From NCBI GenBank assembly GCA_937894775.1, contig CALAXC010000044.1, positions 1 through 64,000 of the forward strand: a stretch of 64,000 bases of DNA. The letters run 5' to 3'. Below the pieces are notes generated by a model, which was not told the origin of the DNA, ran no database searches, and saw only the letters and a list, made by a program, of their open reading frames with translations. The first letter of the stretch is position 1. Every line of letters begins with the position of its first letter. A program made the position numbers and the translations under genes. The stretch is from an uncultured Clostridia bacterium (GTDB lineage Bacteria; Bacillota; Clostridia; Oscillospirales; CAG-272). This document shows, in pieces, positions 45,363-53,195 of the stretch.

Positions 45363-46814
45363 TTATTTATTTTTCCACAACGGAGCATACATTTCCAAAT
45401 ATTTTTCCGCTGAATTTTTCCAAGAAAAATCGATATTCATTATTTTTCTTACAAATCGATCCCTCATATCTATATTGCGCCAAAGCTCAATAGCCGCACA
45501 AGAGCGTTCCTCAAGCTCATACGGGCTGTAATTTGCAAAAGTAAATCCGTTTCCGCAAAGCTCACCGTTATTGTTCCAATATGGCTTTATAGAATCATAA
45601 AGTCCGCCTGTTTCTCTTACTACAGGTATTGCTCCGTATCTTGAAGCTATCATCTGAGAAAGACCGCAAGGCTCGCTCTTCGACGGCATCAAGAAGATAT
45701 CACTTGCCGCATATATACGTTTTGAAAGATCTCGATCATAGGTTATAAGTGCTCTTACCTTGTGTGGGTAAGCACTCTCAAGTCCCTTGAAGAATCCCTC
45801 ATACTGAGATTCTCCCTTGCCGAGCAAAACAAGCTGAACGTCGTTTTTTCCGACAAGATTATAGATCATTTGCGATATGATATCAAATCCTTTATGCGAA
45901 GCAAGTCGGGATATTATAGATATCATCGGCACGTCGGTCCTTTCGGGAAGTCCGAGTTCTTTCTGCAAAGCAAGTTTGTTCTGATACTTAAGCTCAAGCT
46001 TATCAGCATTATAATTTACCGCTATCGCCGAATCCTTTTCGGGATCGTAATAGGTATAATCTATACCGTTAAGAATACCCAAAAGCTTATACCGTGACTC
46101 TCTTAAAATTCTGTCCAAGCCGTGCGCATACTCGGGAGAACATATCTCATCGGCATAACGCGGACTTACTGTTGTAACGATATCGGCAGAAGCGATAGCC
46201 CCCTTCATAAGATTGATACAACCGTCATATTCAACTATATTTCTGGCACTTGTACCAAGCTCAAACACATCACCGAGTATTGAAAAATCATACTGTCCCT
46301 GATATTCTATATTGTGTATCGTATAGACAAGCTTTATATCGTGATATCCCGCTATCTGACGGTATTTTTGATTTATATAAATAAGTGTCAGTGCACTCGA
46401 CCAATCGTGCGCGTGTACTATATCGGGATAAAATCCTACAAGCTGTGGTAAAGTCGCCGCTACTTTTGAGAAATACGCAAAGCGCTCAGCTTCGTCAAGA
46501 TATCCGTAAAGAGCTCCCCTGTTAAAGTAGTATTCATTATCTACGAAATAGTAAGTAACTCCGTCCTTTACAAGACTATATACAGCACAGTAAAGAATTC
46601 TCCAAGCAAGCGATATCTCACCCTCGTACTCCTTGGTCATTTGTTTTCTCCACTCGGAAGATACAGCCCCGTATAAAGGCATAACCACTCTTACGTCGAC
46701 CTTTCCGCCCGATGCTTGTGTTATTGCCGTCGGTAAAGAACCGAGCACGTCACCAAGTCCGCCCGTTGCCGCAAACGGCATTACCTCTGCTCCAACAAAG
46801 AGTATTTTTTTCAT
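45363..46814 (-). CDS. glgA: Glycogen synthase (ADP-glucose, GT5)
   Basis: 483 residues from ATG 46814 (AGGAG 7 bases upstream). It extends alpha-1,4 glucan from ADP-glucose. The ADP-glucose-binding KxGG motif at the N-terminus is replaced by TGGLGDV in the block EVMPFAATGGLGDVLGSLP; the Lys of the usual KTGGL is Ala here. Other signatures are HAHDWSSAL, LGILNGIDYTYYDP, SRLASHKGFD and the C-terminal PSKSEPCGLSQMIASRYG with the catalytic E-x7-E. The Lys-to-Ala change is worth noting because that Lys contacts the substrate in Escherichia coli GlgA; the rest of the protein looks complete. Confidence 0.93.
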   Translation of the reverse strand: MKKILFVGAEVMPFAATGGLGDVLGSLPTAITQASGGKVDVRVVMPLYGAVSSEWRKQMTKEYEGEISLAWRILYCAVYSLVKDGVTYYFVDNEYYFNRGALYGYLDEAERFAYFSKVAATLPQLVGFYPDIVHAHDWSSALTLIYINQKYRQIAGYHDIKLVYTIHNIEYQGQYDFSILGDVFELGTSARNIVEYDGCINLMKGAIASADIVTTVSPRYADEICSPEYAHGLDRILRESRYKLLGILNGIDYTYYDPEKDSAIAVNYNADKLELKYQNKLALQKELGLPERTDVPMISIISRLASHKGFDIISQMIYNLVGKNDVQLVLLGKGESQYEGFFKGLESAYPHKVRALITYDRDLSKRIYAASDIFLMPSKSEPCGLSQMIASRYGAIPVVRETGGLYDSIKPYWNNNGELCGNGFTFANYSPYELEERSCAAIELWRNIDMRDRFVRKIMNIDFSWKNSAEKYLEMYAPLWKNK

Positions 46815-46829
46815 AAGCAATCTCCTTTA

Positions 46830-47963
46830 TCAGATCATACTTCCCTTTGAAAGGAAGAACGGCATACTTTCGTGTCCCGAAAGATTTCTGCCATCTCTTA
46901 TGACTACGTTTTTATCGGTTATTACACAGTTAAGTGTAGTATCTGCACCAACATAAGTGTCCTGAAGCAAAATCGCATTTTTAACAACTGTTCCGCGACT
47001 TACGTGAACTCCTCTGAATATTATTGAATTTTCAACAACCCCCTCTATGCAGCATCCATCTGCTACAAGAGAATTCTTAACTGAAGAACCATTTTGATAA
47101 ACTGTAGGCGATGAATTACGAAGCTTTGTATATACCATTCTTTCCGAAGAATTAAAAAGTTCGTTTCTTACGTTTTCATCAAGCAGTTTCATTGATGCCT
47201 TGTAATAACTTACAAGTGAGCTGATCTGCAAGAATATACCGTCAAAATGATATGCATTTATTCTTGCGTGCTCAAGTCTGTTAGCAAGAGCCTCGAGATA
47301 GAATCTTGTATATCCGTGAGCAGCAGCATCATTTATAATATCAAGAAGGAAGGTTCTCTTAACAACGATTATGTTAGTGCTCACATCACATTCGGTCATA
47401 TTATTAGTACAACCCGAAAGGTCTGTTATTCTTCCGTTTATATCACAAGTTACGACAGTTCCATCTTCAGAAGGAGGAATATCGCCCTGCTTTACCGTTC
47501 TTGTTATTATTGTCATATCAGCATCATTCTTCTCGTGAGTTCTTATAACATCTCTTAAATTAACGTTACAGATACTGTCACAGTCAGAAAGAACTATATG
47601 ATCCTCGTTACACTTTGCTATAAAGTGTGTAACTCCCATAAGCGCTTCAAGTCTTGTTGTATAGAGTCTTCCACCGTTTGCGCTGTTGTATGCAGCAATA
47701 TACGGAGGAAGTATTCTTATTCCTCCCGAACGCCTTGCAAGATCCCAGTCCTTACCTGTACCGATATGGTCCATAAGCGACTGATAATTATTGTGTGCGA
47801 TAACGCCTATCTTTGTGACTCCGGAATTTACCATCTGTGAAAGCGGAAAGTCTATAAGACGATAACGGCATCCAAAAGGAATAGATGCTATTGTACGGAC
47901 ACTTGTAAGCTCCGGTACCGAAGAGTTATGAATATTAGAAAAGATCAATCCTGCTACTGCCAT
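46830..47963 (-). CDS. glgD: GlgD, GlgC-like regulatory subunit of ADP-glucose pyrophosphorylase
   Basis: 377 residues. It is a paralogue of GlgC that in Firmicutes combines with GlgC and raises its activity. Compared with GlgC, the nucleotide-binding LAGGQGSRL is replaced by LIFSNIHNSSVPELT. The sugar-phosphate loop [10 protein letters not shown] is replaced by SDCDSICNVN, consistent with loss of catalysis. CRYRLIDFPLSQMVNSG and the C-terminal left-handed beta-helix (about 280-377, CCIEGVVENSIIF) are conserved. It starts 4 bases after the glgC stop. Confidence 0.93.
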   Translation of the reverse strand: MAVAGLIFSNIHNSSVPELTSVRTIASIPFGCRYRLIDFPLSQMVNSGVTKIGVIAHNNYQSLMDHIGTGKDWDLARRSGGIRILPPYIAAYNSANGGRLYTTRLEALMGVTHFIAKCNEDHIVLSDCDSICNVNLRDVIRTHEKNDADMTIITRTVKQGDIPPSEDGTVVTCDINGRITDLSGCTNNMTECDVSTNIIVVKRTFLLDIINDAAAHGYTRFYLEALANRLEHARINAYHFDGIFLQISSLVSYYKASMKLLDENVRNELFNSSERMVYTKLRNSSPTVYQNGSSVKNSLVADGCCIEGVVENSIIFRGVHVSRGTVVKNAILLQDTYVGADTTLNCVITDKNVVIRDGRNLSGHESMPFFLSKGSMI

Positions 47964-47967
47964 TTTC

Positions 47968-49173
47968 TTATACCTCCTCCTTTATGTCTTTTTCGCTATA
48001 TATCATTTTCGCATCTGCTATCTGAGTACCTACAGGGATGTCTATTTTTGTTCCTACGACTGTGATGCCGCCTGCTTCACTCTTCGGCTTTCCAACCGAT
48101 GCACTTGCACCCACCCTTACATCAGAATCAACAATAGAATAATAAATTTTTGCATTTTCTCCAATAATAACGTCATCAAAAATAACCGAATCCTCAACAA
48201 CAGCTCCCTGCATAACCTTTACACCTGTTCCGAGTACCGAATTTCTTACAGTTCCATATATCTCACAGCCTTCGGTTATGCTGCTGTTATCAACGATTGC
48301 ATTTGCACCTACGTACTGCGGAGCGCTTGCCGCATGTCTTGAATAGATCCTCCAAGACTCATCCGAAAGATTCAAAACCGGCTGATTGCCCAAAAGATCC
48401 ATATTTGCTTCCCAAAGTGAATCGATAGTTCCAACATCCTTCCAATATCCGCTGAAAGAATAAGCATAAAGACGTTCACCGTTTGCAAGCATTGCGGGGA
48501 TAATATTCTTTCCAAAATCGTTAGAGCTTTCGGGATCCTCCGCATCTTTTATAAGATAATTTGCAAGGCATTCCTTAGAGAAGATATATATTCCCATTGA
48601 CGCTTTTGTACTGTCGGGATTTTTCGGCTTTTCCGCAAATTTATATATTCTTCCTTCATCATCAACACTCATAATACCGAAGCGGCTTGCTTCTTCTATC
48701 GAAACGTCGATAACGGCTATCGTACAATCCGCACCCTTTTCTTTATGAGCCTTGAGCATTTTATCGTAATCCATTTTATAGATGTGGTCACCCGAAAGGA
48801 TAAGAACATAATCGGGATCGTAATTATATATAAACTGTAAATTCTGATATATCGCATTTGCAGTTCCTTTATACCAGTCAGCTCCATTTTTTCCCTGATA
48901 AGGCGGAAGTATCTTTACACCTCCCTGCGCTCTGTCAAGGTCCCAAGGTAATCCGTTTCCTATATAATCATTAAGGACCAACGGTTGATACTGCGTGAGC
49001 ACACCAACAGTATCCACTCCTGAATTTATACAATTTGAAAGGGGAAAATCAATAATTCTGTATTTTCCGCCAAAGGAAACCGCGGGCTTTGCGGTCTTCT
49101 CGGTAAGCGCATAAAGGCGGCTTCCCTGTCCTCCCGCAAGTAACATTGCTACACATTCTTTTTTCTTAAACAT
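47968..49173 (-). CDS. glgC: Glucose-1-phosphate adenylyltransferase (catalytic subunit)
   Basis: 401 residues from ATG 49173 (GGAGG 5 bases upstream); a frame start 24 bases earlier has no such site. It makes ADP-glucose, the committed step of glycogen synthesis. Intact motifs are [21 protein letters not shown], catalytic [11 protein letters not shown], and [20 protein letters not shown]. The C-terminal beta-helix domain is at about 300-401. A small inverted repeat (49192-49213) of unknown role lies in the 68-base gap before it. It pairs with GlgD. Confidence 0.96.
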   Translation of the reverse strand: MFKKKECVAMLLAGGQGSRLYALTEKTAKPAVSFGGKYRIIDFPLSNCINSGVDTVGVLTQYQPLVLNDYIGNGLPWDLDRAQGGVKILPPYQGKNGADWYKGTANAIYQNLQFIYNYDPDYVLILSGDHIYKMDYDKMLKAHKEKGADCTIAVIDVSIEEASRFGIMSVDDEGRIYKFAEKPKNPDSTKASMGIYIFSKECLANYLIKDAEDPESSNDFGKNIIPAMLANGERLYAYSFSGYWKDVGTIDSLWEANMDLLGNQPVLNLSDESWRIYSRHAASAPQYVGANAIVDNSSITEGCEIYGTVRNSVLGTGVKVMQGAVVEDSVIFDDVIIGENAKIYYSIVDSDVRVGASASVGKPKSEAGGITVVGTKIDIPVGTQIADAKMIYSEKDIKEEV

Positions 49174-49241
49174 AGTATCCTCCGTTAAGTTAAACATAGT
49201 CTCGTCTATGTTTTTATTTTTATAGTATTGATATTGAACGC

Positions 49242-51095
49242 TTAATTTTGTTTCTCCTGATCTTTTTTGTTTTTTCCTGATTTATCGAACCTCAAAATAC
49301 TTATTCCAAGCGGCGGTATCGTCAATTCAAAGGAATTTTCGCACCCGTGATAAGCTATCGGTTCTGTTTTTATTTGTTTATTATTAACTACTCCGCTTCC
49401 GTAAAACTCTTTACTGTCGGAATTAAATATCTCGCGGTAAGTTCCCTTATCAAAAGAACCCACACGGAAATTCTTATAAACAACAGGGGTAAAATTGATA
49501 ATGACCGTCAGATCCTCATTATTCGATATTCTACGGAAAGCAATTATACTTTGACAGTCATTCTGAGAATCTATCCATTTAAATCCGCTTTCAAAATCAT
49601 CTCTCTGCCAAAGTGCCGAATGTGAGAGATAAAAATTATTAAGCTCGGCTATATATCTTTGAAACTTTCCGTGACTTTCATAGTCAAGAAGGAACCATTC
49701 TATTTCTCTGTCATAGCCCCACTCTTTGAATTGAGCTATTTCCGAGCTCATGAACAAAAGTTTTTTGCCTCGCATCGTCATCAAAAGTCCCATCAAGGCT
49801 CTTGCATTAGCAAATTTTTGCCAATAATCACCCCACATATTGCTCAAAAGCGAGGTTTTTCCGTAGCAAATATTTTTATACGCAAACGAAAATATTTCTC
49901 TACCGTTTTTTATATGATCAAAGTGATCTGTTATTAAATTATGATGATATTTTCTGTATATTGGATCGAGCGCTGTATATTCAAGCACATCATCCGACCA
50001 ATCGCTGTCAAACGCCAGATCAAATCCGACATCCTTTTTCTTGCCCAGCGGGCCCTGCACGATCGTAACAACATCAGGAAATTCTTTCTTTATCACCGAA
50101 TTAAGTAAGGCAAGAAATTCTACCGCATTGTCATATATCTCATGTTGCTTGTCCGTTTCAGCATTACTGAAATTATAAAATATATCGGTATTTGATATTC
50201 GTATCATATCTACGTGATAAACACGTATCCAATACAAAACACTCGATATAAGAAATGAACGAACTTCATTTTTTGAAAGATCAAATCTTCTTATACTTCC
50301 GTATTCCTCACAGACATCGGAATACTCATAAAGCGGTGCTCCGTCAAACTCAAAAATTCCAAATCTTTCTTTTGGAAAGCTTGTGACAGGCCAATCAAAA
50401 ATAACGCCTATTCCCGCCTCATGCATTTTATCTATAAAAGCTTTGAAATCATCGGGCGTTCCGTATCTTGATGCAGGAGCAAAGAATGAACTCGGTGTAT
50501 ATCCCAAAGACTCGTCCGCCGAATACTCCATTATCGGTGTGATCGAAATATGTGTGTATCCCATTTGTTTTATATAAGGTGCAAGCTCTCTTGCATATTC
50601 CTTATAATTAAGAAGTCCGCGTTTTTCTCTTTTTTTCCAAGAAGAGAGATGTACTCCGTATATATTTAGCGGTCGGGAAACTATTTCGCTTTGATAAGAC
50701 TTCCTGAATTTAAGCCACCCTTCATCCTTCCAAGGATATTCCATATAACGAGCCACTACCGAAGAATTTTCGGGAGCGCTCATTTGTCCTAATGCATAAG
50801 GGTCAGCCTTATAATGTACTTGTCCGTGTCCGTATATTCGATATTTATATCTGCTCCCTGCGGGCACCCTTTCTTTGGGAAGTGCTACTTCCCACACTCC
50901 CTTATCGGATATTTTTTTCATAGGAGTATCATCTCGCCAGGAATTAAAATCTCCCGTCAGCATAACTTTGTTTGCTCTCGGAGCCCAAACTCTGAAAACA
51001 TAGAAGGCGCCCTGCTCATGAACACCGAAAAAATCCTGTGCAGAATAATTTTTTCCTTCAAAGAAGCTTTGAAGCATCTGCTCTGTATTATTCAC
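49242..51095 (-). CDS. Branching-enzyme-like protein lacking all GH13 catalytic residues (putative pseudoenzyme)
   Basis: 617 residues from GTG 51095 (GGGAGG 7 bases upstream). The order is that of GlgB: a CBM48 domain (about 28-110, [20 protein letters not shown]), the GH13 barrel, and a C-terminal beta domain (about 505-605, ending [10 protein letters not shown]). Flanking GlgB landmarks are well kept: [46 protein letters not shown] and [10 protein letters not shown]. The catalytic positions are not. The nucleophile Asp is Ser301 (MIRISNTD). The acid/base Glu is Gln347 (TIVQGPLG). The stabilising HD pair is Tyr406-Lys407 ([10 protein letters not shown]). The region I His is Ser239. I confirmed these codons in the nucleotide sequence. 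The frame is full length and undamaged, so it is not a decaying pseudogene. A glucan-binding or regulatory role in the glycogen operon is inferred. Automated pipelines would call it GlgB. Confidence 0.9.
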   Translation of the reverse strand: MNNTEQMLQSFFEGKNYSAQDFFGVHEQGAFYVFRVWAPRANKVMLTGDFNSWRDDTPMKKISDKGVWEVALPKERVPAGSRYKYRIYGHGQVHYKADPYALGQMSAPENSSVVARYMEYPWKDEGWLKFRKSYQSEIVSRPLNIYGVHLSSWKKREKRGLLNYKEYARELAPYIKQMGYTHISITPIMEYSADESLGYTPSSFFAPASRYGTPDDFKAFIDKMHEAGIGVIFDWPVTSFPKERFGIFEFDGAPLYEYSDVCEEYGSIRRFDLSKNEVRSFLISSVLYWIRVYHVDMIRISNTDIFYNFSNAETDKQHEIYDNAVEFLALLNSVIKKEFPDVVTIVQGPLGKKKDVGFDLAFDSDWSDDVLEYTALDPIYRKYHHNLITDHFDHIKNGREIFSFAYKNICYGKTSLLSNMWGDYWQKFANARALMGLLMTMRGKKLLFMSSEIAQFKEWGYDREIEWFLLDYESHGKFQRYIAELNNFYLSHSALWQRDDFESGFKWIDSQNDCQSIIAFRRISNNEDLTVIINFTPVVYKNFRVGSFDKGTYREIFNSDSKEFYGSGVVNNKQIKTEPIAYHGCENSFELTIPPLGISILRFDKSGKNKKDQEKQN

Positions 51096-51132
51096 TCACA
51101 TACCTCCCATTAAAAGTCATTACCCCCGACCG

Positions 51133-51444
51133 TCAATCATAATCGCTGTAAAAAATAATCTCATCGGGAAAACACATACCAAGCTTCTCTCTTGCTATCC
51201 TGATTTTAAACTCATCATCAAGAGGTGCATCAAGCATATATTCAAGTCGCTGTATCTCATTTTTAAGTTCTATAACGTAAGCTTCTTTTTCGAGCTTTTT
51301 TTCCATAGCCTCGTTATATTGCATCAAGCTCCAAAGAAAATAAACCACAGAGAATATCAAAAAAAACACCAAGAAGGCGCAAACAGCTATATAAATTTTG
51401 CTTTTCTTTTCTGTAAAATTAGAAAAGTATTCATTTTTTTTCAT
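51133..51444 (-). CDS. divIC: Septum formation initiator DivIC/FtsB family
   Basis: 103 residues: a short basic cytoplasmic N-terminus, one transmembrane helix (about 18-42), then a coiled coil (about 45-72) and the family ending DEFKIRIAREKLGMCFPDEIIFY. It works with FtsL and DivIB in the divisome at the septum. The position after yabQ is the same as in Bacillus, where divIC follows yabPQ. It is the last gene before the glycogen cluster, with no terminator in the 37-base gap. Confidence 0.88.
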   Translation of the reverse strand: MKKNEYFSNFTEKKSKIYIAVCAFLVFFLIFSVVYFLWSLMQYNEAMEKKLEKEAYVIELKNEIQRLEYMLDAPLDDEFKIRIAREKLGMCFPDEIIFYSDYD

Positions 51445-51459
51445 CCTCGCGTCCCCTTC

Positions 51460-52089
51460 CTATTTTTTTCGAACGGTCTGCGTTATTTTTATTCTATTCG
51501 CTGAAGAACTTTCATTATCGCATACTGTCTCATTTACATTATACACCTCTTTCCTCTTTTTTTCAATACGAAAACGAAATTTTCCACACATTTTTTTGAT
51601 TTTTTTTACAAATTTATTATATATATATAATATTGGTTTTCTTAAAAAATCGAAAATTGACATAATCGCGTATTTTAAGAAAAAGAATCCGCCCTCAAAC
51701 AAAAAAAGCAAGACTTTTGAAAAGCTAAAATAATATATTAAAAACCCTACCGCAGCACCGAGCACGGTAAACATTCTGAATTTCCCGTCATTGTAAGAAT
51801 AATTTATTACAACGAGTCCTATTACAGCATAAGCGGATAAAAAAAGATCACACAAAAAAACCGTAATATTCGTGATAATCTTTCCGCTTTTTTTACCGTC
51901 TGTCAAGGACATAGCATTTTTTGAAAAAGGTAGCTTAGCAGAATAAAGCTTCTTCAATTTTACATTTTCGGGAGCATTTGAAAACAGCAATCTTAAGGTT
52001 CTTCCTATATCAAAAAGTACACCGAGTTGTCCGCCAAACAAAAAAGATACTAAAAGCATCTTAGCTAAAATATCGGGAAATATCTCCAT
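51460..52089 (-). CDS. yabQ: Spore cortex biosynthesis protein YabQ
   Basis: 209 residues, membrane protein. Hydrophobic segments are at about 10-30, 75-97, 105-125 and 128-148, with a strongly basic C-terminus (about 155-209). The family core YNDGKFRMFTVLGAAVGFLI is clear. In Bacillus, YabQ is required for cortex formation and is expressed under sigma E. It follows yabP by 12 bases. A central loop of about 25 residues (about 45-70) is longer than in Bacillus. Confidence 0.85.
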   Translation of the reverse strand: MEIFPDILAKMLLVSFLFGGQLGVLFDIGRTLRLLFSNAPENVKLKKLYSAKLPFSKNAMSLTDGKKSGKIITNITVFLCDLFLSAYAVIGLVVINYSYNDGKFRMFTVLGAAVGFLIYYFSFSKVLLFLFEGGFFFLKYAIMSIFDFLRKPILYIYNKFVKKIKKMCGKFRFRIEKKRKEVYNVNETVCDNESSSANRIKITQTVRKK

Positions 52090-52101
52090 TCCTTATCCTC
52101 G

Positions 52102-52380
52102 TCAGTGTGCGAATCTTGCAAAAAATCCTTTTTTATTATCCTTGGAATCATTAACATAAAAAAATCCGTCTATCTTTCCGCTCAGTGTTACCACACCGCG
52201 GTCAGTATCCAATACACCGATTTTTATATTTTCTCCCTCTATAAATAATTCTCCTTCGCTCGTCATAAGCCTTACACTTTCTTCATCAAAGCTTATAACT
52301 TCACATACTCCAGAAACAGTCATTTCTGCCCTTTTCGAAAGCGTTATTTCGTGAACTCGTTTTATATCAGAACCCGCCAT
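52102..52380 (-). CDS. yabP: Sporulation protein YabP
   Basis: 92 residues from ATG 52380 (GGAGG 10 bases upstream; a TTG two codons earlier is too close). The YabP fold pattern is clear: HEITLSKRAEMTVSGVCEVI, SFDEESVRLMTSEGEL, then FIEGENIKIGVLDTDRGVVTLSG, ending in GFFAR. In Bacillus it associates with YabQ in cortex synthesis. A candidate sigma E promoter overlapping a 10-bp palindrome lies just upstream. Confidence 0.88.
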   Translation of the reverse strand: MAGSDIKRVHEITLSKRAEMTVSGVCEVISFDEESVRLMTSEGELFIEGENIKIGVLDTDRGVVTLSGKIDGFFYVNDSKDNKKGFFARFAH

Positions 52381-52401
52381 AAACAAAAAACCTCCGCAAG
52401 A

Positions 52402-52425
52402 TTATTGATATGATGATATCAATAA
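52402..52425. promoter_or_regulatory. Palindrome between the candidate sigma E promoter and yabP
   Basis: Arms TTATTGATAT and ATATCAATAA with a 4-base spacer. It covers the predicted transcription start, so it could be an operator in DNA or a hairpin at the mRNA 5' end. Confidence 0.55.
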
Positions 52426-52454
52426 ATTCTATGCGAAGATCTTGATTTATATTC
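52426..52454 (-). promoter_or_regulatory. Candidate sigma E promoter of yabPQ
   Basis: On the minus strand GAATATA (52448-52454), a 14-base spacer, CATAGAAT (52426-52433). This resembles the mother-cell sigma E pattern (-35 with ATA, -10 like CATACAAT). Bacillus yabP is known to be sigma E-dependent, which supports the reading. Confidence 0.6.
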
Positions 52455-52463
52455 TTTAAAAAA

Positions 52464-52709
52464 CTATTCTTCTATAACCTCATACATCGCAGCGGCATCA
52501 GCCTTAGCTACGTTGTCCTTCACGGTAAGAACACGTATTTTTAAAGTTCTCTGTCCGAAGGTTATTTCCAGAACATCGCCCTCTTTAACGTCATAAGACG
52601 CCTTTGCGCGTCTTCCGTTTACGCTTACGTGCTCGGTGTCACAAGCATCGTTTGCCACCGTTCTACGCTTGATTATTCTTGAAACCTTTAAATATTTATC
52701 TAATCTCAT
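52464..52709 (-). CDS. rqcP: RqcP (YabO), S4-domain ribosome quality-control protein
   Basis: 81 residues made of one S4 RNA-binding domain: MRLDKYLKVSRIIKRRTVAN, VSVNGRRAKASYDVKEGD, VLEITFG. In Bacillus, RqcP assists RqcH in adding alanine tails to stalled chains on 50S subunits. GGAGG lies 5 bases before the ATG. The mazG-hup-rqcP-yabP order supports the assignment over other small S4 proteins. Confidence 0.9.
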   Translation of the reverse strand: MRLDKYLKVSRIIKRRTVANDACDTEHVSVNGRRAKASYDVKEGDVLEITFGQRTLKIRVLTVKDNVAKADAAAMYEVIEE

Positions 52710-52734
52710 TCTTCCTCCGAATGCTGTAAAAATT

Positions 52735-52772
52735 TTAAAAAATATAGGCGGCGTAAATCCGCCGCCTATATT
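52735..52772 (-). terminator. Terminator after hup
   Basis: A 13-bp stem, AATATAGGCGGCG (52741-52753) with CGCCGCCTATATT (52760-52772), 6-base loop, followed on the minus strand by a TTTTAAAATTTTT stretch. It may attenuate rather than fully stop transcription into rqcP, for which I see no separate strong promoter. Confidence 0.75.
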
Positions 52773-52777
52773 TATAA

Positions 52778-53053
52778 TTACTTATTAACTGCGTCCTTAA
52801 GAGCCTTACCTGCTGTGAATACAGGAGCCTTAGAAGCTGCTATAGTCATTGTAGCGCCGGTCTGAGGATTACGTCCCTCTCTTGCCGCTCTTTCCTTAAC
52901 AGAATATGTTCCAAAGCCAACAAGCTGAACCTTGTCACCAGCTGCGAGAGCCTCTGTAATAGCCTCATTTACAGCCTTTACTGCAGCCTCTGCTGCTGCC
53001 TTTGTCATGCCCGTCTTAAGAGCAACTACTTCTACGAGATCTGTCTTGTTCAT
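52778..53053 (-). CDS. hup: HU family DNA-binding protein
   Basis: 91 residues from ATG 53053 (AAAGGTG 7 bases upstream). It is a nucleoid protein that bends DNA as a dimer. The sequence is a standard [41 protein letters not shown], then [20 protein letters not shown]. It has its own strong promoter and terminator, as expected for an abundant protein set inside a sporulation/division cluster. Confidence 0.96.
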   Translation of the reverse strand: MNKTDLVEVVALKTGMTKAAAEAAVKAVNEAITEALAAGDKVQLVGFGTYSVKERAAREGRNPQTGATMTIAASKAPVFTAGKALKDAVNK

Positions 53054-53082
53054 ATTAATCACCTTTCCTTTTTAAACTTATT

Positions 53083-53095
53083 GGAACAACGTTCC
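53083..53095. promoter_or_regulatory. Inverted repeat in the hup leader
   Basis: GGAAC-AAC-GTTCC, a perfect 5-bp inverted repeat about 10 bases past the expected hup transcription start. Possible operator or short hairpin; the protein is unknown. Confidence 0.4.
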
Positions 53096-53107
53096 TTTTG
53101 CAAGTTT

Positions 53108-53136
53108 ATTATACCATACTTTTACAGTAAATTCAA
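53108..53136 (-). promoter_or_regulatory. Sigma-A promoter of hup
   Basis: TTGAAT (53131-53136), a 17-base spacer, perfect TATAAT (53108-53113) on the minus strand; leader about 50 bases. Confidence 0.82.
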
Positions 53137-53195
53137 TAGTTTTTAGCAATTTTTTCGCTATTTTTAGTCTTTTTTAAGCTTTGAAAACAATTTTT

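Noticed and set aside
49192..49213. Terminator between the glgB-like gene and glgC
   Set aside because: There is an 8-bp inverted repeat (AAACATAG / CTATGTTT), but it is AT-rich and not followed by a T run on the minus strand, so it is at most a weak structure.
49242..51095. Calling the glgB-like gene an active branching enzyme, or a pseudogene
   Set aside because: Active function is unlikely because all three catalytic acids are substituted. Pseudogene is unlikely because the 617-codon frame is intact, has a strong ribosome-binding site and keeps the structural motifs.
53083..53095. LexA box in front of hup
   Set aside because: The repeat has GAAC and GTTC halves, but a 3-base spacer instead of the 4 bases of the Gram-positive LexA consensus, and hup is not a usual SOS gene.
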